Made by a program: the position numbers and the translations under genes. 64,000 nt of DNA, taken from assembly GCF_042610425.1 (NCBI RefSeq), contig NZ_JBGJZM010000001.1, positions 372,001-436,000 on the forward strand, in the 5' to 3' direction. Below are positions 54,129 through 63,075 of this stretch, in pieces. Source of the stretch: Ectobacillus sp042610425. Its GTDB lineage: Bacteria > Bacillota > Bacilli > Bacillales > Bacillaceae_G. Position 1 is the stretch's first letter. Each line of letters begins with the position of its first letter. The notes beneath the pieces were generated by a model, which saw only the letters and a list, made by a program, of their open reading frames with translations, searched no databases and was not told where the DNA came from.

Positions 54129-54249
54129 GTAATTATTATTTACGCTTTCATCAAAAAATAATGCGATATTCCGTATATCTTTTTAATTTTTTTCAAAAAT
54201 GTTTAGCTGTTTACACTTTTTTAGGCAGCATGAGAGGGAGGAAAGAGGA

Positions 54250-55347
54250 ATGACACTGAAAACGACGCCGATATTTGCTGTGTACGGTAATTACGGTGCA
54301 AAAACAATTGATTTTGGCGGATGGGATTTGCCTGTTCAATTTTCAAGTATTAAAGAAGAACATGAAGCTGTTCGCACAAAAGCAGGATTGTTTGATGTTT
54401 CTCATATGGGAGAAATAGAAGTGAGCGGCACAGATAGTTTGTCCTATTTGCAACGAATGATGACAAATGATATAGCTATACTAACGGATGGATCGGTACT
54501 ATATACGGCTATGTGCTATCTTGATGGTGGTACGGTGGATGATTTACTAGTGTACAAAAAAAGTGAATTTCATTATTTGCTTGTCGTAAATGCAGCGAAT
54601 ATAGAAAAGGATTACGAATGGTTAAAGCAGCATCTAGCAGGAGATGTAGTGATTGAAAATAAATCAGATGTTACCGCGCAGCTTGCTTTGCAAGGACCGC
54701 TTGCAGCATCCATTTTACAAAAAGTAACGACTGCAAATGTAAGTGAAATGAAGCCATTTACATTTCAAGATGATGTAGAAATTGCGAATAAACGTACCCT
54801 TGTTTCTAGAACAGGGTACACAGGTGAAGATGGATTTGAAATTTATTGTAAATCGGAAGATGCAATAGATTTATGGGAAGCGTTACTTCAAGCAGGAAAA
54901 GAAGAGGGAATCAAGCCGTGCGGACTTGGGGCAAGAGATACACTTCGCTTCGAATCAAAATTAGCGCTTTATGGTCAGGAACTGTCAAAGACGATTACAC
55001 CGATTGAAGCAGGTATCGGATTTTTCGTTAGAGTAAACAAAGAATGTGATTTTAATGGTAAGGAAGTATTAAAGGAGCAAAAGGAAAATGGGGCTCCTCG
55101 TAAGCTTGTTGGAATTGAAATGCTAGAACGTGGTATTCCAAGAAGTCATTATGAAGTGTTTGTAGGTGAAGAAAAAATAGGAGAGGTAACAAGTGGAACG
55201 CAGTCTCCTACATTAAAGAAAAATATTGGACTTGCCCTTGTGAGCGCGAAATATGCAGAACTACATACAGAAGTAGAAGTACAAATTCGTAATAAACGAG
55301 TAAAGGCAATTGTCGTGTCTACACCGTTTTATAAACGTGCTAACTAA
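54250..55347 (+). CDS. gcvT: Aminomethyltransferase GcvT (glycine cleavage T protein)
   Basis: The 365-residue protein moves the methylene group of glycine from lipoylated GcvH to THF. It has the conserved FDVSHMGEIEVSG (near 50) with the catalytic Asp region further on (GLGARDTLRFESKLALYG near 230). ATG 54250 follows a strong GAGGAAAGAGG site. The longer frame from 54199 has none. First gene of gcvT-gcvPA-gcvPB. Confidence 0.94.
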   Translation: MTLKTTPIFAVYGNYGAKTIDFGGWDLPVQFSSIKEEHEAVRTKAGLFDVSHMGEIEVSGTDSLSYLQRMMTNDIAILTDGSVLYTAMCYLDGGTVDDLLVYKKSEFHYLLVVNAANIEKDYEWLKQHLAGDVVIENKSDVTAQLALQGPLAASILQKVTTANVSEMKPFTFQDDVEIANKRTLVSRTGYTGEDGFEIYCKSEDAIDLWEALLQAGKEEGIKPCGLGARDTLRFESKLALYGQELSKTITPIEAGIGFFVRVNKECDFNGKEVLKEQKENGAPRKLVGIEMLERGIPRSHYEVFVGEEKIGEVTSGTQSPTLKKNIGLALVSAKYAELHTEVEVQIRNKRVKAIVVSTPFYKRAN

Positions 55348-55362
55348 CTGGAGGGAATACTA

Positions 55363-56706
55363 ATGATGCATCGTTATCTTCCTATGACAGAAGAAGATAG
55401 AAATGAAATGCTAAGCGCCATTGGCGTACAAACGGTTGAAGAACTTTTTGAGGATATACCAGAGCGTGTACAGTTTAAAGGCGATTTAAAATTAAAAAAA
55501 GCCATATCAGAACCGGAGCTATTAAAGGAATTAACAAAGCTTGCAGCGATGAATGCCAACACGAAAGAATATGCTTCCTTTCTTGGAGCAGGAGTGTATG
55601 ATCACTTTGTTCCTGTTATTGTAGATCATGTACTTTCTCGTTCTGAATTTTATACAGCATATACACCCTATCAACCAGAAATATCACAAGGTGAATTACA
55701 AGCTATTTTCGAATTTCAAACGATGATTTGCGAATTAACAGGAATGGATGTTTCCAATTCATCCATGTATGACGGTGGAACGGCACTAGCAGAAGCAGCA
55801 ATGATGGCAGCACATCATACACGCAATAAAAAGATTATTGTTTCTGAAACGGTTCATCCAGAAGCCAGAGCTGTGCTTAAAACGTATGCGAAAGCACAGC
55901 GATTAAATGTGATTGAAATTCCGCATCGTGATGGTGTGACAAATATGGATCGGTTACAAGAGGAAATGGACACTGATGTTGCATGTGTCATCGTACAATA
56001 TCCAAACTTCTTTGGGCAAGTAGAACGAATTGCGGATGTAGAGAGAATTGTTCACTCACAAAAAGGATTATTTATTGTTTCATCTAATCCGTTAGCATTA
56101 GGTGCACTAACACCTCCTGGTAAACTAGGTGCAGATATTGTAGTGGGAGACGCACAGCCATTTGGAATTCCCGCACAGTTTGGAGGTCCGCACTGCGGAT
56201 ACTTTGCAACGAAAAAAGCATTTATGCGTAAGCTTCCGGGTCGATTAGTTGGACAAACGAAAGATTCAGAAGGACGTCGCGGATTTGTACTAACTTTGCA
56301 AGCAAGGGAACAACATATTCGCCGAGACAAAGCTACGTCTAACATTTGTTCCAATCAAGCATTAAATGCGTTAGCAGCATCTGTTGCGATGACGGCACTT
56401 GGAAAAAAAGGGGTTCGTGAAATAAGTATCCAAAATATTTCAAAGGCACAATATGCAAAGAAACAATTTGAAAAAGTAGGTTGTTCAGTTGCATTTACAG
56501 GGCCATTTTTTAATGAATTTGTTGTAAAATGCAATCGTCCAGTAAAAGAAATAAATGAAGCACTTTTCCAAAAGAACGTGATAGGTGGGTATGATATTGG
56601 CAAGGATTATCCACAATTAGAAAATCATATGCTTATCGCTGTTACGGAACTTCGAACAAAAGAAGAAATTGATACGTTAGTAAATGAAATGGGGGCTATG
56701 AAATGA
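55363..56706 (+). CDS. gcvPA: Glycine decarboxylase subunit 1 (GcvPA)
   Basis: The 447-residue subunit is the N-terminal half of the two-part P protein. It begins MMHRYLPMTEEDRNEMLSAI and has the fold of a PLP enzyme without the PLP lysine, with SMYDGGTALAEAA near 125 and QPFGIPAQFGGPHCGYFA near 265. It follows gcvT after 15 bases (GGAGGG site) and overlaps gcvPB by 4 bases. Confidence 0.95.
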   Translation: MMHRYLPMTEEDRNEMLSAIGVQTVEELFEDIPERVQFKGDLKLKKAISEPELLKELTKLAAMNANTKEYASFLGAGVYDHFVPVIVDHVLSRSEFYTAYTPYQPEISQGELQAIFEFQTMICELTGMDVSNSSMYDGGTALAEAAMMAAHHTRNKKIIVSETVHPEARAVLKTYAKAQRLNVIEIPHRDGVTNMDRLQEEMDTDVACVIVQYPNFFGQVERIADVERIVHSQKGLFIVSSNPLALGALTPPGKLGADIVVGDAQPFGIPAQFGGPHCGYFATKKAFMRKLPGRLVGQTKDSEGRRGFVLTLQAREQHIRRDKATSNICSNQALNALAASVAMTALGKKGVREISIQNISKAQYAKKQFEKVGCSVAFTGPFFNEFVVKCNRPVKEINEALFQKNVIGGYDIGKDYPQLENHMLIAVTELRTKEEIDTLVNEMGAMK

Positions 56707-58181
56707 TGCAGCAGGATCAACCTCTCATTTTTGAAATGAGTAAACATGGACGGGTTGGCTATAGCTTACCTGCTCTAGACGTAGAAGAAGTAGCATTAGA
56801 TTCTATTTTTGAAAACGAGTATATTCGTACGGAAGAACCCGAACTTCCTGAAGTAGCTGAGCTTGATATTATGCGTCATTATACCGCTTTATCTAAACGA
56901 AATCATGGCGTGGATTCTGGCTTTTATCCGCTTGGTTCATGTACGATGAAGTATAACCCGAAAATGAATGAAAATGTTGCTCGTTTTGCAGGATTTTCGT
57001 ATATTCACCCCCTTCAGGATGAAAGAACAGTACAAGGTGCACTAGAACTTATGTATGATTTGCAAGAGAGCCTGAAAGAAATAACAGGAATGGACCAAGT
57101 GACATTGCAACCAGCAGCAGGTGCACATGGAGAATGGACAGGATTAATGCTCATTCGTGCTTTTCATGAAGCAAATAATGATTTCAAGCGAACGAAGGTC
57201 ATTGTTCCAGATTCAGCACATGGTACGAATCCTGCATCTGCATCTGTAGCTGGATTTGAAATTATTACTGTGAAATCAAATGATGAAGGTCTGGTTGATT
57301 TAGAAGATTTGAAACGTGTGGTTGGCGATGATACAGCGGCGTTAATGCTTACGAACCCCAATACTCTCGGTTTGTTTGAAGAACATATTGTAGAAATTGC
57401 AGAAATTGTTCATGAAAGTGGCGGTAAAGTGTACTATGATGGTGCCAATTTAAATGCGGTATTAAGTAAAGCTCGTCCTGGTGATATGGGCTTTGATGTT
57501 GTGCATTTGAATCTTCATAAAACATTTACGGGTCCTCATGGCGGCGGAGGTCCAGGATCTGGTCCTGTAGGCGTGAAGGAAGCGCTCATTCCATTTTTGC
57601 CAAAGCCAGTACTAGAGAAAACTGTAGATGGGTACCGGTTTAACTATGATCGTCCCCAAGCATTTGGCCGCGTTAAGCCGTTCTACGGTAACTTCGGTAT
57701 AAATGTTCGTGCCTATACGTATATTCGCTCTATGGGACCAGATGGATTGCGACTTGTAACGGAAAATGCTGTCATCAACGCTAACTATATGATGAGACGA
57801 TTAGCTCCTTATTATGATCTACCATACAATAAGCATTGCAAGCATGAATTTGTTATTTCTGGAAGTCGTCAGAAAAAACTAGGTGTTCGTACGTTAGACA
57901 TTGCCAAGCGTCTGCTTGATTTTGGCTACCATCCGCCTACAATTTATTTCCCGCTTAACGTTGAGGAATGTATGATGTTTGAGCCAACTGAAACAGAATC
58001 AAAGGAAACACTTGATGGATTTATTGATGTAATGATTGCCATCGCGAAGGAAGCAGAAGATAATCCAGAAATTGTACAAGAAGCACCGCATACGACAGTG
58101 GTGAAACGTTTAGATGAAACAACGGCTGCCCGTAAACCTATCTTACGCTATATAAAAGAAACTGAACCGGCTACCGTATAA
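56703..58181 (+). CDS. gcvPB: Glycine decarboxylase subunit 2 (GcvPB)
   Basis: The 492-residue subunit carries the PLP lysine in HLNLHKTFTGPHGGGGPGSG near 275. LGSCTMKYNPKMNE near 78 and SAHGTNPASA near 172 are further conserved sites. With GcvPA it decarboxylates glycine and loads GcvH. The lipoyl protein GcvH is not in the window. Confidence 0.95.
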   Translation: MMQQDQPLIFEMSKHGRVGYSLPALDVEEVALDSIFENEYIRTEEPELPEVAELDIMRHYTALSKRNHGVDSGFYPLGSCTMKYNPKMNENVARFAGFSYIHPLQDERTVQGALELMYDLQESLKEITGMDQVTLQPAAGAHGEWTGLMLIRAFHEANNDFKRTKVIVPDSAHGTNPASASVAGFEIITVKSNDEGLVDLEDLKRVVGDDTAALMLTNPNTLGLFEEHIVEIAEIVHESGGKVYYDGANLNAVLSKARPGDMGFDVVHLNLHKTFTGPHGGGGPGSGPVGVKEALIPFLPKPVLEKTVDGYRFNYDRPQAFGRVKPFYGNFGINVRAYTYIRSMGPDGLRLVTENAVINANYMMRRLAPYYDLPYNKHCKHEFVISGSRQKKLGVRTLDIAKRLLDFGYHPPTIYFPLNVEECMMFEPTETESKETLDGFIDVMIAIAKEAEDNPEIVQEAPHTTVVKRLDETTAARKPILRYIKETEPATV

Positions 58182-58195
58182 TAAAATTAGGTAAG

Positions 58196-58253
58196 ATGAA
58201 GGTAACATATTAAGAAGACATACGTCTTCTTTTGTGTAACCTTCATTTTTTTT
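58196..58253 (+). terminator. Terminator of gcvT-gcvPA-gcvPB
   Basis: An outer stem (58196-58203 with 58239-58246) encloses a perfect inner stem (58212-58219 with 58224-58231). Seven or more T follow. Confidence 0.88.
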
Positions 58254-58431
58254 GTATTCTTCCACATTCCTCTAAAGATTACTTGTTGGTACTTATACAA
58301 AAATATGAGAAAAATTTGAAAAATGAAACATTTTTTGTTAAAATTCGAATGAAAGTAGAATCTAATGCAGTTCGAATTTCTCATACATTTGTTTTTTTAT
58401 GTGAATACATGAACAAAAGGGAGAGGAAGAT

Positions 58432-58647
58432 GTGACTTATAAACGTTATAAAGCGGTGTACCATTTAGAAAACGGGAAGATTATTCAAGACATTAAGGAG
58501 TTTTATTATAAAGATTTGAAAAAAACGTTGGTACGAGTTGTGAATAGATTGTTACATAAGCGCTCGATTACGGCAATTGACAGTTCAGGTTCCATTATTC
58601 GTATTGTTTGTGATGACATTGTAAAAGTGGAGCTTAATCAATTGTAA
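58432..58647 (+). CDS. Small protein of unknown function
   Basis: The 71-residue basic protein begins with a GTG start and reads TYKRYKAVYHLENGKIIQDI at the N-terminus. It likely forms a small alpha-beta fold (VCDDIVKVELNQL at the end). A GGGAGAGGA site precedes it. I do not recognise the family. Confidence 0.6.
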   Translation: MTYKRYKAVYHLENGKIIQDIKEFYYKDLKKTLVRVVNRLLHKRSITAIDSSGSIIRIVCDDIVKVELNQL

Positions 58648-58655
58648 AAATTTAT

Positions 58656-58697
58656 TTGTAGCGAAAACTTGAGACATAGAAAAGGATTCGCTACAAT
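58656..58697 (+). promoter_or_regulatory. Promoter within an inverted repeat
   Basis: TTGAGA (58669-58674), a 17-base spacer and TACAAT (58692-58697) form a good promoter for the gene at 58740. A perfect 10-base inverted repeat, TTGTAGCGAA (58656-58665) and 58687-58696, encloses the -35 and covers most of the -10. It may be an operator. Confidence 0.55.
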
Positions 58698-58739
58698 AAA
58701 CTTTTGAATGGCAGATGCGATATAAGAAAGGAGAGCAAT

Positions 58740-58931
58740 ATGAAATCTGGATATAGTTTTTATATGTTCGTGTTTACGTTTGTGTTAGTAGCAATTTTGA
58801 CGGTTTACCTTATTATAGATAATAATTGGTATAATACGGTTAGTCCAATTCTTCTTATCTTAATGTATGTGGGTATAGCTACCGTTAGCTTTGGAATGAG
58901 AGAGGAAATGTTAAAACCGTTTGAAAAGTAA
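58740..58931 (+). CDS. Small membrane protein of unknown function
   Basis: The 63-residue protein has two membrane helices (YMFVFTFVLVAILTVYLII and ILLILMYVGIATVSFGM) and a short charged tail. I do not recognise the family. ATG 58740 follows AAAGGAG. The in-frame opening from 58704 lacks a site. Confidence 0.65.
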   Translation: MKSGYSFYMFVFTFVLVAILTVYLIIDNNWYNTVSPILLILMYVGIATVSFGMREEMLKPFEK

Positions 58932-58947
58932 TACATACTAGCTAATT

Positions 58948-58996
58948 AAAAAAACTAGCATACATAGGGAAATATCCCGGTCATGCTAGTTTTTTT
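58948..58996 (+). terminator. Terminator of the small membrane protein gene
   Basis: A perfect 14-bp stem (58948-58961 with 58983-58996) has a loop containing GGG/CCC pairs. The T-run is in the right arm. Confidence 0.88.
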
Positions 58997-59088
58997 ACGA
59001 ATTTTGGAACTAGTGTGATGGCTCTCTGTTTAAAAACAGGGAGAGAGGCAAAAGAAGAACTTATACTGAAAACTTAGGAGAGAATCTC

Positions 59089-59661
59089 ATGTTATTATCA
59101 CAATTTCCTACTTTAGAAACGGAGCGGTGTCTGTTACGAGAGATTATCTCGTCAGATGAACAACAGATTTTTGAATATTTCTCTGACCCACAGGTGTTAC
59201 AGTATTATGGATTAGAGCCGTTTACAAGACGTGAACAAGCAGAGCAGTTTATTATGCAAATGCAAACTGGCATAAAAAGCGGTTCTATTCTTCGCTGGGG
59301 AATTGAAAAGAAAGATAATCATTCCTTGATTGGAACAATTGGATTTCACAACTGGAGTAAATCGCATCACCGGGCTGAGATTGGATACGAATTGAATCAT
59401 AAAGAATGGAATAAAGGATTTATGACGGAAGTTCTAGCGACAATTATTCCCTATGGGTTTGGTCATCTCGCATTAAACCGAATTGGCGCTGTTGTTCGGA
59501 AAGAAAATGTATTTTCAAGGCGTGTTTTAGAGAAATTTGGATTTCGAGAAGAAGGTAATTTGCAAGAATATCAATTTTATTTAGGCCAATATTATGATTT
59601 ACTCATGTATGGACTCGTGCAAAGAACATTTTTGAATAGAAAAACAGGAGAAAATTCTTGA
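59089..59661 (+). CDS. GNAT N-acetyltransferase (RimJ/RimL type)
   Basis: The 190-residue protein has the RimJ/RimL pattern: TERCLLREIISSDEQQIFEY near 10, IGTIGFHNWSKSHHRAEIGY near 80, acetyl-CoA-binding segment NKGFMTEVLATIIPYGFGHL near 108 and ENVFSRRVLEKFGFREEG near 143. It may acetylate a protein N-terminus or a small amine. The substrate is unknown. A TTAGGAG site precedes the ATG. Confidence 0.85.
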   Translation: MLLSQFPTLETERCLLREIISSDEQQIFEYFSDPQVLQYYGLEPFTRREQAEQFIMQMQTGIKSGSILRWGIEKKDNHSLIGTIGFHNWSKSHHRAEIGYELNHKEWNKGFMTEVLATIIPYGFGHLALNRIGAVVRKENVFSRRVLEKFGFREEGNLQEYQFYLGQYYDLLMYGLVQRTFLNRKTGENS

Positions 59662-59688
59662 CCTGAAACCCGTTTCATACCCTATATT

Positions 59689-59781
59689 TTACATAAGGTC
59701 TCCGTTTTTCATTCGCGTAACCATTCGGGCGTTAGAATGGGCGGAGACTTCTGGATCAATTTTAATTGTAGCAAACTCCAA
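59689..59781 (-). other. Short unassigned minus-strand reading frame and hairpin
   Basis: A 30-codon frame (TTG start, reading EFATIKIDPEVSAHSNARMV then TRMKNGDLM) ends at TAA 59691-59689. The open stretch extends to about 59805 with YPNAVL before it. Its composition looks coded, but no ribosome binding site is seen, so it may be the 3-prime end of a lost gene. The same DNA forms a long hairpin (59698-59704 with 59742-59748, inner CATTC/GAATG and TAAC/GTTA). Confidence 0.35.
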
Positions 59782-59813
59782 AACAGCATTTGGATATGAG
59801 AGGGGTAACTAGG

Positions 59814-60587
59814 ATGGAAAAGAAAATTGTATTTTTTGATATAGATGGGACCCTATTAGATTCTAATAAAACGATTCTCCCATCAACAAAGGAGGCCATT
59901 AGACAACTGCAACAGAGAGGGGTATATACGGCTATTGCTACGGGCCGGACACCGAATATGTTTCAATCTATTCGGAAAGAACTTAATATAGAATCCTATG
60001 TCTCGATAAATGGACAATATGTCATATTTGAAGGATTGGAAATATATACAAATGAAATCGAAACAAATCAGTTAGGTGATCTTGTTGAGGATGCAGCAAT
60101 TCATGGTCACGAAATGGCGTTTTATAATCATAAACATGTATGTGCAACGTCGGCGAATCATCCGTATATTGAAGACAGTTTTCATAGCTTTCATATGAAC
60201 TATCCACCCAATAATCGCAATTTTTATAGGGAGAATCCAGTACATCAAGGAGTTCTATTTTGTGAAGAAAGGGACGAGAACTATTACGAAACGTCATATC
60301 CAAACTTTGAATTTGTTCGTTGGCACAACCGAGCAATCGATGTCCTTCCAAAGGGAAGTTCAAAAGCGAAAGGTATTCAACAGTTTATTAAGCGAGCAGG
60401 GTTTTCAGTAGAAAATACATTTGCCTTTGGCGATGGCCGAAACGATATGCAAATGCTATCGTATGTAGGGACAGGGATAGCCATGGGAAATGCGGTGGAT
60501 GAATTGAAGCAACGTGCAGATGTCGTAACAAAAAGCTGTGATGAAGATGGAATAGTAACTGGATTGAAGGCGGTGCATTTACTATAA
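59814..60587 (+). CDS. HAD-superfamily phosphatase (Cof type)
   Basis: The 257-residue protein has the HAD motifs: FDIDGTLLDSN (nucleophile Asp near 9), TGRTP near 45, KGSSKAKGIQ near 185 and FGDGRNDMQML near 208, with a C2-type cap in between. Members remove phosphate from small sugars or cofactors. The substrate is unknown. I start it at ATG 59814 after GAGAGGGG. Confidence 0.88.
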   Translation: MEKKIVFFDIDGTLLDSNKTILPSTKEAIRQLQQRGVYTAIATGRTPNMFQSIRKELNIESYVSINGQYVIFEGLEIYTNEIETNQLGDLVEDAAIHGHEMAFYNHKHVCATSANHPYIEDSFHSFHMNYPPNNRNFYRENPVHQGVLFCEERDENYYETSYPNFEFVRWHNRAIDVLPKGSSKAKGIQQFIKRAGFSVENTFAFGDGRNDMQMLSYVGTGIAMGNAVDELKQRADVVTKSCDEDGIVTGLKAVHLL

Positions 60588-60640
60588 GCAGAGAAAGGGC
60601 CGTTACTTTTTTGTATCGGCCCTTTCTCTGCTTATTATTC
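60587..60640. terminator. Convergent terminator HAD gene / yqhL
   Basis: A perfect 17-bp stem (60587-60603 with 60618-60634) begins at the last base of the HAD stop codon, between converging genes. Confidence 0.85.
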
Positions 60641-60643
60641 TGC

Positions 60644-61027
60644 TTAGTTGGATTTAATCTTACCTGTCCAAGATTTAAAGCCACCTTGCAGTTGGAACAA
60701 TTGATTGTAACCTTTTCGTTTTAGCATTTGGCCGGCACGTCCAGATCGAAGTCCATTTTGACAATATAAGTAAACAGCTTGATCTGGTCTAATTTCTTTG
60801 TATCTTGTTTGCAGTTGTGAAAGCGGAATATTTCTAGCGCCAAGAATATGTCCAGCTTTAAAGTCTTTATCCTCACGAATATCGATAATTTGGGCTTTGC
60901 GGTATGTAGAACGAAATTCTTCTTCCGTAAGTGTTTTTACAATTTTACGTTGGGTGAAGTATGTAACTACAGAATAGGTAATAATCGCAACAGAAAGAAT
61001 GATTAAAACAAGTGAGCTTATTGACAC
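60644..61027 (-). CDS. yqhL: Membrane-anchored rhodanese (YqhL-like)
   Basis: The 127-residue protein has one N-terminal membrane helix (SLVLIILSVAIITYSVVTYF) and a single rhodanese domain with the active-site loop CQNGLRSGRA (catalytic Cys near 92). Rhodaneses move sulfane sulfur. I start it at GTG 61027, which has an AAAAGGGG site 11 bases ahead. The frame is open to 61078. Place and sequence match B. subtilis yqhL beside lipM. Confidence 0.82.
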   Translation of the reverse strand: MSISSLVLIILSVAIITYSVVTYFTQRKIVKTLTEEEFRSTYRKAQIIDIREDKDFKAGHILGARNIPLSQLQTRYKEIRPDQAVYLYCQNGLRSGRAGQMLKRKGYNQLFQLQGGFKSWTGKIKSN

Positions 61028-61179
61028 GATAAAATCGACCCCTTTTTTTATTTCTATCTTTAATAATATAATGACCATATCACTTAATGCAATATAGACT
61101 GCTCATTTTCATATTTTTTCACAAATATTGTCGAATTTGTTATAGTGAAATGGAAAAAGTTTTTAAAATGAGGTGTATT

Positions 61180-62016
61180 ATGGAAAATGAAACATGGAAT
61201 TTTATCTATTCAGGGGCATGTTCTCCGGCATACAATATGGCACTTGATGAATGCTTGCTGAATTGGCAAAGCGAGAAAAAAATGGCTCCGACGATACGGT
61301 TTTATGAGTGGAACGTTCCAACATTATCAATTGGATATTTTCAGCATGTTGGAAAGGAAATAAACATGGATGAAGTAAACCGTCACAGCTTTGGATTTGT
61401 TCGCAGACCTACTGGTGGGAGAAGTGTACTTCATGACCGTGAGCTTACGTACAGCGTTATTGTACGGGAAGATCATCCTAATATGCCGAAAACAGTAACG
61501 GAAGCGTATCGTGTCATTTCTGGGGGATTACTAGAAGGATTTCAATCGTTAGGGTTCCAAGCATATTTTGCCGTTCCCAATACGCAGAAAGAACGCGATG
61601 ATTTGAAAAATCCTCGTTCCTCTGTATGCTTCGATGCTCCTTCTTGGTATGAGATTGTTGTTGAAGGACGAAAAATTGCAGGTAGTGCACAAACTCGTCA
61701 AAAAGATGTTATTTTGCAGCATGGATCCATACCACTAGAAATTGATATAGACACATTGTATGACTTATTTTTGTTTCCTAATGATCGTATGAAAGATAGG
61801 ATGAAGCGAATGTTCACTTCAAAAGCAGTCGCAATCAATTCGCTTACTGATGAAAAATTTACGATAGATCAGTTGGTACAGGCCTTTAAAATTGGGTTTG
61901 AAAAAGGGTTACATATTAATTTATGTGATTATAAATTAAGTGAACAGCAAATGAATGAGGTTGAAAGGGTAGCCCGGGAGAAATACGAAAGTGATGAATG
62001 GAACTATAAGAAATAG
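61180..62016 (+). CDS. lipM: Octanoyl-[GcvH]:protein N-octanoyltransferase LipM
   Basis: The 278-residue enzyme starts lipoate assembly by moving octanoate from acyl carrier protein to GcvH. It has the BPL/LplA fold motifs RRPTGGRSVLHDRELTYSVI near 70 and the catalytic Cys in RSSVCFDAPSWYEIV (near 150), then GRKIAGSAQTRQKDVILQHG. The length equals B. subtilis LipM. ATG 61180 follows a GAGGTG site. The longer frame from 61087 has none. Confidence 0.9.
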   Translation: MENETWNFIYSGACSPAYNMALDECLLNWQSEKKMAPTIRFYEWNVPTLSIGYFQHVGKEINMDEVNRHSFGFVRRPTGGRSVLHDRELTYSVIVREDHPNMPKTVTEAYRVISGGLLEGFQSLGFQAYFAVPNTQKERDDLKNPRSSVCFDAPSWYEIVVEGRKIAGSAQTRQKDVILQHGSIPLEIDIDTLYDLFLFPNDRMKDRMKRMFTSKAVAINSLTDEKFTIDQLVQAFKIGFEKGLHINLCDYKLSEQQMNEVERVAREKYESDEWNYKK

Positions 62017-62050
62017 TTTTTATTTACGTAAAGGTATTAGATCTAGAAAA

Positions 62051-62084
62051 TGACATGTAAAGGAACGATTTCCTTTTCATGTCA
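62051..62084 (+). terminator. Hairpin after lipM
   Basis: TGACATG and AAAGGAA (62051-62065) pair with 62070-62084 with one mismatch. The T-run is short. It ends 31 bases before the stop of the converging minus-strand gene. Confidence 0.6.
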
Positions 62085-62114
62085 ATTTACGATCTGGCTT
62101 TTTTTGTTTACATG

Positions 62115-62879
62115 CTATACGAGGCTTAGGAGTTTTTGCAAATCCATACCTTTTCCCTTTAATTCACGAAGACTGGATACTACACCAATAATCTCGGAAT
62201 CAAGTGGTAACATTGCACCTTGGGATGCAAGCTCTTCCTTTAATTTTTCGATACTTTCATCGATATCCAAGCCTAGTGTGTAATCTTGACATACAGCAAT
62301 GGCATGGGATACAAGTGCCTGATAGTGTTCCTCTATCTTAGGGTTAGCAGGAGTTGGTTGTTCATAGGTTTTAACTGGTTCCACTCGTTTAGCTACAGCC
62401 TCTGTTTTCAGTAAGGTTGGTTGGCTAGGGCTAGGAGCTATTTTTTCATAAGATGAGTTATATTCTGGTTTCTTTTCTGTGATGTATACATGTAATGGTT
62501 CTTTCGATGAATTCGTAGTAGGAACCTCATCTTGAATATCCTCGACCTCAACTTCCTCTTGGTTTTCCTTACTCCACATAATACGTTCAATACGCAATGT
62601 AATGTTATTGTTTTTCATGTCAAGCAATGTTACTTTTCCAACCTCTGCTTTTCCAGAAAAATCTACGATTTTATATATTACAGTGTCATTCCAGTCCATA
62701 TTGTCGTTAAAAAATAGTTCTTCATTCGATTTTGGATGGAGTCCTTCAATTTTGATTTCCTCATTTAGTCCATTGTTACTATATACCATGATTGTTGAAG
62801 CTGACACATCTTTATCAGCCAACATAAGTTCGCGTATCATTTTCCCCGTTTTTACCGCTGCTTTTTTCTTTAGTGCCAT
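62115..62879 (-). CDS. Protein of unknown function with a flexible middle
   Basis: The 254-residue protein has a basic start (MALKKKAAVKTGKMIRELML) and a mixed N-terminal part (to about 105). A Pro/Glu/Thr/Ser-rich middle follows (about 105-180), then a helical tail (QALVSHAIAVCQDYTLGLDI, SIEKLKEELASQ). There is no signal peptide or membrane helix, and I do not recognise the family. It is divergent from splB. The gap between them has a short frame at 62941-63048 that I do not consider a gene. Confidence 0.6.
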   Translation of the reverse strand: MALKKKAAVKTGKMIRELMLADKDVSASTIMVYSNNGLNEEIKIEGLHPKSNEELFFNDNMDWNDTVIYKIVDFSGKAEVGKVTLLDMKNNNITLRIERIMWSKENQEEVEVEDIQDEVPTTNSSKEPLHVYITEKKPEYNSSYEKIAPSPSQPTLLKTEAVAKRVEPVKTYEQPTPANPKIEEHYQALVSHAIAVCQDYTLGLDIDESIEKLKEELASQGAMLPLDSEIIGVVSSLRELKGKGMDLQKLLSLV

Positions 62880-63075
62880 TCTATTACTCCTCTCTTCCCC
62901 TATTAAAACGTTACTTTATAAAAAATACTCACAAGGATTTATGATACCTATAAGGAATGGGGTTCGTCAACTATTTAAATTATTTATTTCTATAAATTGT
63001 ATAAGTAGCAATGAAAGTTCAAGGGGATATTATATGCAGGTTGAATAGGAAATATAGGAGAAAGGAATCAAAATA

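Noticed and set aside
62980..63040. Sigma-G promoter for splB
   Set aside because: A GTATA and a GATATTA element exist, but the spacer is 22 bases, too long for sigma-G.
62941..63048. A 35-codon frame between the unknown gene and splB, possibly splA
   Set aside because: No likeness to SplA and no ribosome binding site.
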